The notes beneath the pieces were generated by a model. That model was given only the letters and a program-made list of their open reading frames with translations, made no database searches and was not told the DNA's origin. A DNA stretch of 64,000 nucleotides from Cognatundibacterium jejuense (lineage in GTDB: Bacteria; Pseudomonadota; Gammaproteobacteria; Burkholderiales; Burkholderiaceae_D), in assembly GCF_014284255.1 (NCBI RefSeq), contig NZ_JACOFV010000003.1, positions 62,001 to 126,000 on the forward strand, given 5' to 3'. Below are positions 53,972 to 64,000 of the stretch, piece by piece. The position numbers and the translations under genes were made by a program. The first letter of the stretch is position 1. Each line of letters starts with the position of its first letter.

Positions 53972-55252
53972 TTAAAGTTGAGCGAATGCTTGCATAGCCG
54001 CCGCTATCGTAGCATCAACAATCGCATCGTCATGCTGGATAGATACGAAGCCGGCTTCAAACGCTGATGGTGCAAGGTAGACGCCAGCATCGAGCATTAG
54101 GTGGAAAAAGCGATTGAATTTTTCTTTGTCACTCGCCATCATTTCCGCATAGGATGTAGGTACTTTAGCTGCAAAATACAATCCAAACATACCACCCACG
54201 GCATCTGCGCAGAACGTGACACCAGCTTCTTTGGCTGCCGCTGCCAGACCATCAACCAGTTTGCGTGTTTGTGCGCTCAATGTTTCGTAGAAACCATCTT
54301 CCTGAATGATTTTCAGTGTTGTCATCCCAGCGGCTACAGCGACTGGATTGCCAGACAGTGTACCCGCCTGATACACGCCACCCAAAGGTGCCATATGCCC
54401 CATCAGGTCTGCACGACCACCAAAGGCAGCGACCGGTAAGCCGCCGCCGATCACTTTACCCATGCAGACAATATCGGCTTGCACTTGATACAGTGCTTGC
54501 GCACCATGTAAACCAACACGGAAACCACACATCACTTCGTCAAAAATCAAAACGCTGCCATGTGCGCTACATAGGCGACGCATGGTTTCTAAAAACGCTG
54601 GCGTGGCACGGATCAGATTCATATTGCCAGCAATGGGTTCGACAATCACGCAAGCAATCTGGTCGCCGATGGATTGAAACACTTCTTCCAGTTGCTCGCA
54701 GTTGTTGTAATCAAGAACCAATGTGTGCTTACTGAAGTCTTCTGGAACACCAGCCGAGGTTGGATTGCCAAAGGTTAGCAAGCCGCTGCCCGCTTTGACC
54801 AGCAGTGAATCAGCGTGACCGTGATAGCAACCTTCAAACTTGATGATCTTGTCACGTTTTGTTGCGCCGCGCGCCAGACGTAATGCGCTCATGGTCGCTT
54901 CAGTGCCGCTAGACACGAGGCGCACTTGTTCAACGCCAGGAACCAGTTTGCAGATTTCTTCTGCCATCAGAACTTCACCTTCAGTTGGTGCTCCGAAGCT
55001 CAGGCCACGTGCTGCCGCAACCTGTACTGCGCTGACGACTTGTGGGTGTGCGTGACCAACGATCGCCGGGCCCCATGAGCCGATGTAATCGATGTAACGA
55101 CGATCATCCGCATCCCAGAAGTAAGGGCCCTCGGCACGTGTGATGAAACGTGGGGTGCCGCCGACTGAGCGGAAGGCGCGTACTGGTGAATTAACACCAC
55201 CTGGCGTAGTTTTTTGGGCTCGGTTAAATAAGGTTTCGTTCTTGTTCGTCAT
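53972..55252 (-). CDS. hemL: glutamate-1-semialdehyde 2,1-aminomutase HemL
   Basis: HemL turns glutamate-1-semialdehyde into 5-aminolevulinate, the first committed tetrapyrrole precursor in the C5 pathway. The 426-residue PLP enzyme has [16 protein letters not shown] (phosphate binding), [11 protein letters not shown] (pyridine aspartate) and the Schiff-base lysine in [12 protein letters not shown]-terminal [12 protein letters not shown] is characteristic. It is followed by ordinary sequence and precedes the codA-like gene convergently. Confidence 0.98.
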   Translation of the reverse strand: MTNKNETLFNRAQKTTPGGVNSPVRAFRSVGGTPRFITRAEGPYFWDADDRRYIDYIGSWGPAIVGHAHPQVVSAVQVAAARGLSFGAPTEGEVLMAEEICKLVPGVEQVRLVSSGTEATMSALRLARGATKRDKIIKFEGCYHGHADSLLVKAGSGLLTFGNPTSAGVPEDFSKHTLVLDYNNCEQLEEVFQSIGDQIACVIVEPIAGNMNLIRATPAFLETMRRLCSAHGSVLIFDEVMCGFRVGLHGAQALYQVQADIVCMGKVIGGGLPVAAFGGRADLMGHMAPLGGVYQAGTLSGNPVAVAAGMTTLKIIQEDGFYETLSAQTRKLVDGLAAAAKEAGVTFCADAVGGMFGLYFAAKVPTSYAEMMASDKEKFNRFFHLMLDAGVYLAPSAFEAGFVSIQHDDAIVDATIAAAMQAFAQL

Positions 55253-55456
55253 GATGTGCGATCAGAGTGGGAGTGTTTTGTGTAACTAAAGTATCCATGC
55301 TGCATGTCTGTGCTACCGAGGCTGCCCCTTTCAATGTCAGATAAACAAAGAGGTAATATGTCAGCGCTTAGGGAATGATTTCATCTTCGAGTATTACTTT
55401 GTAGGTCATGCAGATAGGAAGATTAATTGAATCTGTCTATCTGCTTGACACCAGCT

Positions 55457-56272
55457 TTATTCATTTTCTTTAGCCCAGAAATATCGGTCGGGAATGAATT
55501 TCCCCATGCCAAATTGCTGTGAGTGGCTGATAGCGGCCTGCGTATATTCTTGTGCCTCTAAAACTGCCTCAGGAACTTCAAGGCCATTTGCCATCAGCGC
55601 GGCAATTGCTGCAGATAGTGTCGAACCCGCACCGGCAAACGAGCCGGGAATTCGTGGCCATATGTCTCTTCTGACGATGCCCGACTCATTGAATAAGGTG
55701 TTGGCAATTTCGCCATTGGCGCTCGGTGTGCCTGTGACCAGCACGAATTCGCAGCCAGAATCGATGAGCGTCATGACATCGGCGGTCAGATCTTCAGCTT
55801 CCGTATTTTCTTTCCAGGTTTCCGCCAGGCGTGACAGCTCAACTGCCGAAATTAATAGCAAAGTTGCTTGAGGAATGAGTAATTCGCGAATCGATAAGGT
55901 CAAATCTTCAGCATCAGCTATTTGTTCGGTGATCGTGGTATTGAATGGATCGAGAATTAAAGGCATTTCCGGATAGTCGGAAACGATTTCGGCAATCGTT
56001 GTTGCATTGTCAACGCTGCCTACCTGACCGACTTTAAAAGTTACCACCGTCATATCTTCTAATATCGTTCGCGCCTGCTCATCAACCAGATCGGCGTCGA
56101 TTGGATGGATACTATCAATTTGTGCTGTATCGCCAGTCAATACCGCGGTAATTATCGGTAATCCATGGCAACCCATAGCAGCAAACGAGGCAAGGTCGGC
56201 AAATAAACCGGTGGCGGCGACGGGATCTGACGCGCCGAAGCTAAGAATGAGCGGGGAAATTTGGTTTTGCAC
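55457..56272 (-). CDS. thiD: hydroxymethylpyrimidine/phosphomethylpyrimidine kinase ThiD
   Basis: ThiD phosphorylates the pyrimidine moiety twice for thiamine synthesis. The 271-residue product has the ribokinase-like fold, with LSFGASDPVAATGLFADL at the N-terminus (substrate loop; many ThiD proteins have GSDxSGGAGIQAD here) and GSFAGAGSTLSAAIAA as the anion-hole motif near the C-terminus. The N-terminal loop departs from the usual GGAGIQ, so specificity is a little less certain. Position next to hemL and rubredoxin is conserved in Burkholderiales. Confidence 0.87.
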   Translation of the reverse strand: MQNQISPLILSFGASDPVAATGLFADLASFAAMGCHGLPIITAVLTGDTAQIDSIHPIDADLVDEQARTILEDMTVVTFKVGQVGSVDNATTIAEIVSDYPEMPLILDPFNTTITEQIADAEDLTLSIRELLIPQATLLLISAVELSRLAETWKENTEAEDLTADVMTLIDSGCEFVLVTGTPSANGEIANTLFNESGIVRRDIWPRIPGSFAGAGSTLSAAIAALMANGLEVPEAVLEAQEYTQAAISHSQQFGMGKFIPDRYFWAKENE

Positions 56273-56395
56273 GTTGGGTAGATTAATATAGCTAGCTTTA
56301 ATAAATTCGTATTAGCCCGAATGATGGAATTTGATGTCGTTTTGAAAATTTCATGCGTTAGTTTTAATATTTTACTTGATTGAAGGGTTTTAGTC

Positions 56396-56590
56396 GTGAG
56401 CGATAATGCAAGTGGTCAGCAAGAATTTACTACATGGATGTGTTTAATCTGTGGATGGGTCTATGATGAAGAGCAAGGGTTGCCTGAAGAAGGCATTCCT
56501 GCTGGCACGCGTTGGCAAGATGTTCCGATGAATTGGACTTGTCCTGAGTGTGGTGCGCGCAAAGAAGACTTTGAAATGGTTGCGATTTAA
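56396..56590 (+). CDS. rubredoxin
   Basis: Rubredoxins are small one-iron electron carriers. This 64-residue protein has both CxxC knuckles, MCLICGWVYD and CPECGARKEDF, plus the usual aromatic core. It starts at GTG 56396 with GAAGGG upstream. It is divergent from thiD and upstream of pilG, a common Burkholderiales arrangement; a functional tie to pili is not known. Confidence 0.95.
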   Translation: MSDNASGQQEFTTWMCLICGWVYDEEQGLPEEGIPAGTRWQDVPMNWTCPECGARKEDFEMVAI

Positions 56591-56708
56591 CCGCGAATTT
56601 GCATTTTTTTAGTTGTATTAAATGTTTATTCACGGAAAATAAACGCCAATTCAAAAAATTTTGCTACAGTGCTAGCTTGAGACAATTCTGTTGAAAAGAG
56701 ATGATTCT

Positions 56709-57110
56709 ATGTCAATTCTGGCAAGCAACGAAAACCTGAAAATCATGGTGATAGACGATAGTAGTACTATACGTCGATCGGCTGAGATATTTCTTGGGCA
56801 AGCTGGTTATAAGATCGTATTAGCCGAAGACGGGTTTGATGCTCTGGCAAAGATCAACGATTCTCATCCGGATTTGATTTTTTGCGACATTTTAATGCCA
56901 CGGCTCGATGGTTATCAAACCTGTGCACTGATAAAAAAGAGTGCGAAATTCCGTGATACTCCCGTTATTATGCTGTCTTCCAAGGATGGCTTATTTGACA
57001 GAGCGCGTGGCGCCATGGTGGGTTCAGATGAATATCTGACTAAACCTTTTACAAAAGATAGTCTGCTGAAAACTGTGCGGAATTACACTTCCGAAGAGCA
57101 TAGTAAATAA
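56709..57110 (+). CDS. pilG: twitching motility response regulator PilG
   Basis: PilG is a single-domain CheY-like regulator of the Pil-Chp chemosensory system and promotes pilus extension. The receiver has the acidic pair in MVIDDSSTIRRSAE, the phospho-aspartate in LIFCDILMPRLDGYQ and the lysine in LTKPFTKDSL. The ATG at 56709 gives 133 residues with an AAGAGA ribosome-binding site; an upstream TTG at 56691 is less likely. It is the first gene of pilG-pilH-pilI-pilJ-chpA. Confidence 0.95.
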   Translation: MSILASNENLKIMVIDDSSTIRRSAEIFLGQAGYKIVLAEDGFDALAKINDSHPDLIFCDILMPRLDGYQTCALIKKSAKFRDTPVIMLSSKDGLFDRARGAMVGSDEYLTKPFTKDSLLKTVRNYTSEEHSK

Positions 57111-57137
57111 ATCAGTTTTACGTGAGGTATGAAGAAA

Positions 57138-57503
57138 ATGGCTATTCAGAAAATTTTAGTAGTAGACGACTCCCCAACAGAACGTTATTTTTTAACGGAC
57201 GTTCTGGTTAAAAATGGTTTTTCTGTTTCTACAGCAGAAAGCGGAGAAGAGGCGCTGACAAAAATTAAAGCGGATAAACCGCAATTGATTTTGATGGACG
57301 TTGTGATGCCGGGACAGAATGGATTTCAGATTACCCGTGCGATTGCTAAAGATCCTGAGACGCAAGATGTTCCAGTGATTATCTGTACTAGCAAGAATCA
57401 GGAAACGGATCGCATCTGGGGCTTACGTCAAGGGGCTCGCGATTACCTGGTGAAGCCGATTGATCCGCAAGAATTGCTGGCTAAGATTGCCGCACTCGGC
57501 TAA
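57138..57503 (+). CDS. pilH: twitching motility response regulator PilH
   Basis: PilH is the second CheY-like receiver of the system and favours pilus retraction or acts as a phosphate sink. Key residues are seen in LVVDDSPTERYF, LILMDVVMPGQNGF and YLVKPIDPQ. An ATG at 57129 lies only one base after the GAGG, so the ATG at 57138 (10 nt away) is the better start and gives 121 residues, the same as Pseudomonas PilH. Confidence 0.95.
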   Translation: MAIQKILVVDDSPTERYFLTDVLVKNGFSVSTAESGEEALTKIKADKPQLILMDVVMPGQNGFQITRAIAKDPETQDVPVIICTSKNQETDRIWGLRQGARDYLVKPIDPQELLAKIAALG

Positions 57504-57584
57504 TACTAGTCTGCATCTTAACGGCCTGGCAGAACAGATAGATCAGATTTTCGTGTTCATTTTTAGAAATACCCGGATAGCCTC

Positions 57585-58169
57585 ATGACCCAGACTTTGA
57601 GTGACCCTGTTGCCGCCAATCTGGAAGTAACCAGACCTGAAGGTGGCGTACGACGTACGCGTTTGCGCGAATTTCAGGCGCAGTTGGTTGAACGCATGCA
57701 AGCCGCTCAGCGCGGTGACTTTACCCAAGTCAATCAGTTAGGCATTATGGTTGGACAAGTACGTTATTTACTTGAACTGCGTGAGGCTGGTGAGATTGTA
57801 AGTGCATCGTCGCTGACTAATGTTCCGCTGACAAAGGAATGGTATGTAGGTTTGTCAAACATTCGCGGTAACTTGACAAGTGTCGTTGATTTGCCGCGTT
57901 TTCAGGGAAATGAAGGCACAAAACTTGATAATGCTTGCCGGATTGTCGCATTTGCGCCAGTTTTAGCATTTAATAGCGGTTTGCTGGTTTCGCAGGTCTT
58001 GGGCTTGAGAAATATCGCTGAAATGGAAGAAGTTGTGTCCGATGAAGGTTTGTCAGAAAAGCATGTATGGTTGCAGTGTAAATATCGTGACCGTGATGGG
58101 AATATCTGGCATAAGTTGAGCCTGGCTGCTTTAGTGCAAGACCAGGAATTTTTGCAAATAGGTTTGTAG
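57585..58169 (+). CDS. pilI: CheW-like adaptor PilI
   Basis: PilI links the PilJ receptor to the ChpA kinase. The 194-residue product has a CheW domain (about 45-185), with LPLTKEW-like PLTKEWYVGLSNIRGNLTSV in the middle. The N-terminal segment before it (REFQAQLVERMQAAQ) is helical. It follows pilH by 81 nt and precedes pilJ by 56 nt. Confidence 0.93.
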   Translation: MTQTLSDPVAANLEVTRPEGGVRRTRLREFQAQLVERMQAAQRGDFTQVNQLGIMVGQVRYLLELREAGEIVSASSLTNVPLTKEWYVGLSNIRGNLTSVVDLPRFQGNEGTKLDNACRIVAFAPVLAFNSGLLVSQVLGLRNIAEMEEVVSDEGLSEKHVWLQCKYRDRDGNIWHKLSLAALVQDQEFLQIGL

Positions 58170-58225
58170 TCAGTTTGTATTTAAAGCAATACTGAAAGCT
58201 TGTCAATCGTTTAGGAGACTTAGTA

Positions 58226-60559
58226 ATGGCATTTAAACTACCGTTCTTGTCCAAGGGAAAAGAAAATCCGGAAATAGACGGAGCAGAAGTCGCGGCAAGG
58301 TCGTTCGGTAATGCTGATTCGGTTGAAGTTGAAGACGCGAACAACGTCAAAATGTTGAATCCCGAGGTTGCCGCGTCAACTGACGCTAACCCGGCAGTAT
58401 TAAATGACAAGCTGGACAATAAGGCGGACGCGACTTTTATTGGTGACGCCTTAGAAAAAGGTGGCGATATTCGCTTGCCAGTCATTGGCAAGATGACGCT
58501 GCAACAGCAGATGCGCGTATTGTCCACCACGATGGGTGCGGCGCTGATAGCAGGTGGTTTCTTTGTATGGCTGAATGCTAGTCAATCAGCGCTGGTTTCT
58601 ACCCAGGTACAGATTTCTGGTGACATGCTGATGCACTCCCAGCGTATCGGTAAGGCAGCTCCGAATGCGATTCAGGGTAACGTTGAAGCGTTTAAGCAGC
58701 TGGAAGATAGTCGCAAAGAGATTAACTCTGATCTGGAAATTTTGCTTAAAGGCGGTAACTATCAAGGCCGTAACGTTGATAAAGCAAATTCTGCGCTAGA
58801 AGCGGTTTTGCTAGATACATCAAAGACCTGGCAAAACTCCAATAAAGCTGCGGAGACTATTTTGTCTCGTCGCAAAGAGTTGACTGGTTTCGGTCAAACT
58901 TTGCAAAAATTGAACTCTTTGTCCCCAGCTTTGCTCGAGTTGACTGAGCAAATTTCGACCTTGAAAGTGCAAGGCGGCGGTTCTGCTCGTGAAATTTCTG
59001 CATCCGGTCAGTTGGTCATGTTGACCCAACGTCTGGGTCGTAGCGCGAATGAATTCCTGACATCTGAAGGTGTTAATCCGGAAACAGCGTTTTTGTTGGG
59101 TAAGGATACTAATACTTTCCGTGATCTGGTTGATGGTTTCTTAAAAGGTAGTGATGTATTGCGTCTGACGGTGACTAAGGATGCGGATACCCGGGACAAA
59201 CTCGAAGAACTACAAAAAACGTTTGAAGACTATCGTGCTTCAGTCTCTACCATCCTCGGCAACTTGCAAAATTTTATCGCTGCAAAACAGTCTGAGCAGT
59301 TGGTGTTTAACGAAAACGAAGATTTAAAAACTAAATTTGCCAAACTCCAGAAAACGTATACTGCAGAGCAAGATTCGATTAGTTTATCTTTCTGGTTGCT
59401 GCTGGTCTCAGGTGCTGTCGCGTTGTTAGCAGCGGTTGGTATTGCATTGGTTCTGTTGCAGGATAGCCGCAACCGTGCTAAAGAGGCGAATGAACGTCGT
59501 CAAGAAGCCGCGTCACAAATGTTGCAAGCGCAAAAGCAAGAAGAAGAGGCAAAAGCCGCAAACGATCAAAATCAGGCCGCGATTTTGCGTCTGATGAATG
59601 AATTGCAGGAAGTGGCGGATGGTGACTTGACGGTGCAAGCAACCGTTTCCGAAGACATTACCGGCGCGATTGCCGACTCGGTAAACTACACGGTGGAAGA
59701 GTTGCGTGGACTGGTTGGTCGTGTTACTAAAACAGCAGAGCAGGTTACTTCAGCGTCGAATGATGCGCAGGGTGTTTCTAATAATTTGTTGGAAGCTTCG
59801 GAGCAACAATCACGTGAAATTACCGATGCAGGCCAGGTCGTTTTGACAATGGCTGCAGAAATTACCGACGTTTCACGCTCAGCTAACGAATCAGCGGAAG
59901 TTGCGCGTCAATCGGTTGCTGCGGCGGAGCAAGGTGCTCATGCCGTGGAAGACGCGATCAAGGGTATGAATGAGATTCGCGAACAAATTCAGGAAACATC
60001 CAAGCGGATTAAACGACTCGGTGAATCTTCACAAGAGATTGGTGAGATCACTGAACTGATTTCTGACATTACCGAACAGACCAACGTTTTGGCGTTGAAT
60101 GCGGCGATTCAGGCGGCATCTGCAGGTGAAGCGGGTCGAGGTTTCTCGGTGGTTGCGGAAGAGGTTCAGCGACTGGCGGAACGTTCAGCCGAAGCGACCA
60201 AACAGATTGGTGCGTTGGTACGTACGATTCAGACAGATACCCATGATGCAGTAGCTGCGATGGAAAAATCGACTCAGGGTGTGGTTGAGGGAGCACGTTT
60301 GTCAGATGCGGCCGGTACGGCGTTGTCCGAGATTCGTAGCGTTTCTAACCGTCTGGCAGAACTGATTCAAGGCATTTCTCTGGCGACAGAACAGCAAGCG
60401 ACATCAGCGAACGGTGTTGCACAAAACATTCAACACATTTTGACGATCACAGAGCAAACCCAAAACGGTACGCAACAAACAGCAGACTCTATTAAACAAT
60501 TGTCGTTGTTAGCGGAAGAATTGAAAAACTCCGTATCACGTTTCCGTGTGGCTGCCTGA
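58226..60559 (+). CDS. pilJ: methyl-accepting chemotaxis protein PilJ
   Basis: PilJ is the membrane receptor of the Pil-Chp system. The 777-residue product has a long N-terminal cytoplasmic extension (about 1-95, acidic, low complexity), TM1 (about 107-124) and a periplasmic sensor region with two PilJ-type modules (about 125-385). TM2 is near 390-412, followed by HAMP and a signalling domain with the hairpin tip [26 protein letters not shown] precedes the ATG. Pseudomonas PilJ is about 680 residues and lacks such a long leader. Confidence 0.95.
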   Translation: MAFKLPFLSKGKENPEIDGAEVAARSFGNADSVEVEDANNVKMLNPEVAASTDANPAVLNDKLDNKADATFIGDALEKGGDIRLPVIGKMTLQQQMRVLSTTMGAALIAGGFFVWLNASQSALVSTQVQISGDMLMHSQRIGKAAPNAIQGNVEAFKQLEDSRKEINSDLEILLKGGNYQGRNVDKANSALEAVLLDTSKTWQNSNKAAETILSRRKELTGFGQTLQKLNSLSPALLELTEQISTLKVQGGGSAREISASGQLVMLTQRLGRSANEFLTSEGVNPETAFLLGKDTNTFRDLVDGFLKGSDVLRLTVTKDADTRDKLEELQKTFEDYRASVSTILGNLQNFIAAKQSEQLVFNENEDLKTKFAKLQKTYTAEQDSISLSFWLLLVSGAVALLAAVGIALVLLQDSRNRAKEANERRQEAASQMLQAQKQEEEAKAANDQNQAAILRLMNELQEVADGDLTVQATVSEDITGAIADSVNYTVEELRGLVGRVTKTAEQVTSASNDAQGVSNNLLEASEQQSREITDAGQVVLTMAAEITDVSRSANESAEVARQSVAAAEQGAHAVEDAIKGMNEIREQIQETSKRIKRLGESSQEIGEITELISDITEQTNVLALNAAIQAASAGEAGRGFSVVAEEVQRLAERSAEATKQIGALVRTIQTDTHDAVAAMEKSTQGVVEGARLSDAAGTALSEIRSVSNRLAELIQGISLATEQQATSANGVAQNIQHILTITEQTQNGTQQTADSIKQLSLLAEELKNSVSRFRVAA

Positions 60560-60658
60560 TTTTCCTGTCTTTGGGTCGTTGCCTCATTGTGTGACGACCC
60601 TGTCCTATTTCAAGACGATGAACTTGGTTTCATCGTCTCTTGAGTTTGCGGAGCACGC

Positions 60659-63600
60659 ATGACATCCGATTTTCCAAATTCGTCACCTCTGCCCCAGGAT
60701 CAGTTTGATACTGGACCGCTTTCCTGGGTTATGGCGGAAGTGCGTGAAGCAGTTACTAATGCAGGCAAGATGCTCAAAGAGGCACTTGCACAAGATTTAG
60801 AAACCAGATCAACCACGATCTTGCATGCAAAAAGCTATTTGCATCAGGCGCATGGAGCCTTGCAGATTGTCGATATTGATGGCGTCTCTATTGTTACCGA
60901 AACCATAGAAGAATTGCTTGAGCGATTGCAAACCGGACAGCTAGAAATGAATGCGTCGAATGTCGATGTCATTCTCGATGCGTTTCACGCCGTATTGCGT
61001 TATCTCGAAGATTTATTGTCTGGGTCTGCACATCAGCCAGTCAGACTGTTCCCATACTATCGCGCCTTGTTGGAGCTAAAAGGTGCCGAACGCATTCATC
61101 CAGCCGACTTATTTTTCCCCGCATTGTCGGCGCAAAGTAGAGTACCCGAATTAGCGGTTATAAACGGAAACTCGTTGGCTTCTTATGTCGGCTTACGTCA
61201 GCGTTTTGAAAAATTATTGCTAACGTTTCTGACAAGCAAAGATGAGCAAGCACAGCGTGCTGCCGCCCAATCCATGCGTGACGTGGTGCATGAAATCGAT
61301 TTGGCTCAAACCAATTCTCAGGCGAAGGCATTTTGGGTTGTCATGTGCGCTTTTGTGGAAGCAGTGGCCCAAGGCGGGATCGACAATCAACAATACGCTA
61401 AACAAATATTTGGCCGCATCAATTTGCAGATCCGTCGTCTGGTGGATGGCGTTACCGCTATTCCTGAACGTTTGTTAAGAGATGCATTATTCTTTCTGGC
61501 TCAAGCTAAATCACCAACGCCATTGGTTGCTAGTATACGGCAGGCCTACCAGTTAGATAATACCGTTCCATTTGATTATGACCAAAAAAATTACGGTCAG
61601 ATCGCAGCCGGTGTGCTGAGTGCCGCTAAAGAACAATTAACCGCTGTCAAAAATCTGTGGGGACGCATTGCTAACGGCGAAAATGGCCTAGCCGATAAAT
61701 TTTCGCAAAAAATGAAAGATCTGGCAGAAACCGGTAACGGTTTAAATGCGCCAGCTTTATCCAAACTTTTGCGCGAATTAAGCGGTATTTCACGTCATGT
61801 GGCACATTCTGCCGATACCTCGAAGTTGGGCATAGAACTCGCTACAAGCTTATTATTCGTCGAAACCGCATTAGACCAGATCACTCGCTTGCCTGCGCAC
61901 TTTTCTGAACGGGCGGAAGAAATAACAGCGCGCTTGTTGTCTATTGTTTCTGGTGATGAACCACAATCGCAAACTGCATGGATGGGTGAAATTTCCCGCG
62001 AAGCCCAGCAGCGTCAAACGATGGGCGTACTGGTTGCGGAAATGCAAGTCAGTTTGCGCCAGGTTGAGAAAAATCTGGATGAATACTTCCGTGATCCGGG
62101 CCATCATGAATCATTGAAAAACGTCGATGACGTATTGCATCAGATAGGCGGTGCATTGGCCATGTTGGATCAGGATGATGCGATGAAGGCCGTCAATCAG
62201 ACACGTTCCTTGGTGGCCAAGTTTGCGATTCCAGTGAGTTCTGACGATGAGCCAGCCATTGCTGAACGCGTGGATGAGCATCAAAAAGTTGCGCAAAATA
62301 TCGGCGCACTGAGCTTCTTTATCGAGACGCTGAAAGCACAGCCAGAAACGGCTAAGAAGAAATTCAGCTTTGATGAAGTTACTGGTACCTTCCGTTCGAA
62401 TTTATTGGAAGCAGTGTCACATAAAGAACTATTACCGACAGCGGAAGACATTCAAAGCCCTGATACAACTGATACAACTGATAGCAACCAGCATCAAGAT
62501 CATTCACAGGCATACGTGGCAACGGCTGAAGAAGAGTTGCTGCATCAGCAGCATGAATCTGCGCGTCTGGCCGTTTCTCTGTCTGAAAATCCGGAAGATA
62601 AAGAGCTGCAAGCACAGCTCAAAGATTCTCTGGAGTCAGAACGTTCTGTGGCGAAATTGCTCGATGATACTAATGCAAGTGAACGAGCCAATGCAGCGAT
62701 CGATCTATTGGCGCAGACAAACGAAGAACATTCTGCAGAGAACTTGCAAGATATCATTGCTGTTACTAGCGGCGCTGCTGAGCCAGTTCATGCGGACGTG
62801 CATGTCGATTTGCCGCAAACAGATGAAGCTATTGATGCCGAACTGTTGGAGATATTCCTGAGCGAAGCTGAGGAAGTACTAGCGTTTGTGCAGGAAACTT
62901 TGCCATTATCAAAACGCGATAGTGACAATCAAGAATATCTGACTAGCTTACGTCGTTCATTCCATACCTTGAAGGGCAGCAGCCGCATGGTAGGTTTGAA
63001 TGTGTTTGGTGAGACTGCCTGGAATATTGAGCAAGTCATGAACTCGTGGTTGTCTGAGTCACGCCCTGGTAATGACAATCTGTATGGTTTACTGGAACAT
63101 ACGGCAGCGGAAATGGTTTTGTGGGTTGGAGAACTCAAACAGCACGGGCATTCTGCAAGAACTGGCAACGCCATTATTGCTGCAGCAGAGCGCGTTAAAG
63201 CTGGTCTTGATTATCAGGAAGCGTCAATTGAAACGGCGATACATCCAGCACCCGTTGCAAATGCTACCCCTGCGGTCGATAATCATCTTGATGTCATTCT
63301 TGAAAAACATTCAGAGCTAGCAAGCCTCTCTGAATCTCCAGCCCCAACGCATGATCTGATTCACGATAATAAGCTTGCTGATGTTGGTTTAGAATCTCTG
63401 AATTTTGACCTCAATGAACTGCAAGTGAATGAGGCAATCGAACCACCTCACAATGAGGAAATCGTCGCGTCAGCCTTACCTGAAATTGAAGCCGTAAGTG
63501 TGCCAGAGTCAGGCGATCTGGAACCGTTTGATTTCGGAAGCGATATTTCTTTGCATAATGACATATCATCGAATCTGGCTACTCCTGTTGCACCAGCGTT

Positions 63601-64000
63601 TGAAGAATTGCCAGAAATGACAGATTCTGCTGTTGAGTTAACGCATGACCCAGAAGTTACTCATCATGTTGAGCAGTTAGCTCAGGCTCAAGCAGACTTG
63701 AACAAAGCAGCAGAATTTGCTGTAGATTTATCACCAACGCCAAGCATGGATGATCTGTTGGCCGCATCGTTAGGAACAACGACGACGATTGCTGCTGACG
63801 TCATTTTGCCGGAATTACTTGCTCCTGCCGCGCTCGTTGATACGGCGCCGAGCTCAGACGTGACGGTATCTGAACAAGTCCCAGAGCATGTCGCAGACCA
63901 CGGTGCAGAATTTATCGATGAACACGTAGCTTCAGAAAGTATTTCAGAACCTGTATCAAACGCACAAATTCTGGACTTCCCAGATTTGATCAAACCTGCG
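60659..64000 (+). CDS. chpA: chemosensory hybrid kinase ChpA (PilL), 3' truncated
   Basis: The frame from ATG 60659 stays open to the last base, 1114 codons, so the gene continues beyond the window. The N-terminal part contains a degenerate HPt-like region (about 50-75, AKSYLHQAHGALQI) and long helical stretches. A true HPt domain follows, with SFHTLKGSSRMVG and phospho-acceptor H769. Beyond about 860 the sequence becomes acidic and low in complexity, a linker between HPt modules. The kinase core, CheW and receiver domains expected in ChpA lie outside the window. It completes the pilGHIJ-chpA operon. Confidence 0.93.
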   Translation, partial: MTSDFPNSSPLPQDQFDTGPLSWVMAEVREAVTNAGKMLKEALAQDLETRSTTILHAKSYLHQAHGALQIVDIDGVSIVTETIEELLERLQTGQLEMNASNVDVILDAFHAVLRYLEDLLSGSAHQPVRLFPYYRALLELKGAERIHPADLFFPALSAQSRVPELAVINGNSLASYVGLRQRFEKLLLTFLTSKDEQAQRAAAQSMRDVVHEIDLAQTNSQAKAFWVVMCAFVEAVAQGGIDNQQYAKQIFGRINLQIRRLVDGVTAIPERLLRDALFFLAQAKSPTPLVASIRQAYQLDNTVPFDYDQKNYGQIAAGVLSAAKEQLTAVKNLWGRIANGENGLADKFSQKMKDLAETGNGLNAPALSKLLRELSGISRHVAHSADTSKLGIELATSLLFVETALDQITRLPAHFSERAEEITARLLSIVSGDEPQSQTAWMGEISREAQQRQTMGVLVAEMQVSLRQVEKNLDEYFRDPGHHESLKNVDDVLHQIGGALAMLDQDDAMKAVNQTRSLVAKFAIPVSSDDEPAIAERVDEHQKVAQNIGALSFFIETLKAQPETAKKKFSFDEVTGTFRSNLLEAVSHKELLPTAEDIQSPDTTDTTDSNQHQDHSQAYVATAEEELLHQQHESARLAVSLSENPEDKELQAQLKDSLESERSVAKLLDDTNASERANAAIDLLAQTNEEHSAENLQDIIAVTSGAAEPVHADVHVDLPQTDEAIDAELLEIFLSEAEEVLAFVQETLPLSKRDSDNQEYLTSLRRSFHTLKGSSRMVGLNVFGETAWNIEQVMNSWLSESRPGNDNLYGLLEHTAAEMVLWVGELKQHGHSARTGNAIIAAAERVKAGLDYQEASIETAIHPAPVANATPAVDNHLDVILEKHSELASLSESPAPTHDLIHDNKLADVGLESLNFDLNELQVNEAIEPPHNEEIVASALPEIEAVSVPESGDLEPFDFGSDISLHNDISSNLATPVAPAFEELPEMTDSAVELTHDPEVTHHVEQLAQAQADLNKAAEFAVDLSPTPSMDDLLAASLGTTTTIAADVILPELLAPAALVDTAPSSDVTVSEQVPEHVADHGAEFIDEHVASESISEPVSNAQILDFPDLIKPA

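Noticed and set aside
56273-56395. Possible TPP riboswitch before thiD
   Set aside because: I looked for the conserved CUGAGA and ACCUGAUCUGG-type elements on the minus strand and did not find them.
61242-63320. Several short frames on both strands within 60659-64000
   Set aside because: They overlap the long uninterrupted chpA frame that starts at 60659 and runs off the window; these are shadows.

Overview
The window is a 64 kb piece of a betaproteobacterial chromosome, most likely Burkholderiales, family Oxalobacteraceae (an Undibacterium/Herminiimonas-type organism). The evidence is the gene order (secA-argJ-mutT, pilBCD-coaE-zapD-yacG, ispB/rplU-rpmA-obgE-proB, ypjD-pilSR, hemL-thiD-rubredoxin-pilGHIJ-chpA), the lysine/alanine-rich histone H1-like protein, and moderate GC content. 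Genus is an inference. I found no rRNA, tRNA, CRISPR array, insertion sequence or prophage gene. Most of the window is ordinary core chromosome with a few accessory blocks set into it.

Layout. 1-6152: end of an M23 peptidase gene, then secA, argJ, a DUF815 ATPase and a mutT-type Nudix gene. 6153-11271: a D-alanine catabolic module (alanine racemase, DadA dehydrogenase, an Rrf2-like protein, and a TyrR-like sigma54 activator). It is preceded by three TGTA-N10-TACA boxes and a perfect -24/-12 promoter. 11313-16903 (minus): yacG, zapD, coaE, pilD, pilC, pilB. 16904-25046: a 10-bp tandem repeat, ispB, rplU-rpmA with a strong sigma70 promoter, obgE, proB, a CNP1-like gene, rppH and proS. 25315-28767: a lytic transglycosylase with an unknown membrane-anchored partner, a SWIB-domain protein and ffh.

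28768-40238 is an accessory block between ffh and ypjD, genes that usually sit side by side. It holds an ABC importer, an orphan FlaG-like protein, a three-gene minus-strand cluster (group II PLP decarboxylase, TPR/ATP-grasp ligase, class V-like PLP enzyme), a GlpM-like membrane protein and a DPP7-type S46 peptidase. The three-gene cluster is my best candidate for an undescribed biosynthetic system.

40239-51329: ypjD, a PP0621-like zinc-ribbon protein, pilS-pilR, nrdA-nrdB, a hairpin-rich spacer, the H1-like protein gene and a YggT-family gene. 51391-56590: a LacI-type regulator, a CodA-like deaminase with an active-site substitution, hemL, thiD and rubredoxin. 56709-64000: the twitching chemosensory operon pilG-pilH-pilI-pilJ-chpA; chpA runs off the right edge.

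Type IV pili are the recurring theme: assembly (pilBCD), two-component control (pilSR) and chemosensory control (pilGHIJ-chpA) are all present. The second clear circuit is the D-alanine module, where the encoded sigma54 activator, its probable enhancer boxes and the target promoter all lie within 5 kb. Several spacers carry short tandem repeats with about one DNA turn per unit (17171-17220, 44931-44957), plus a 13-bp repeat at 11521-11546.
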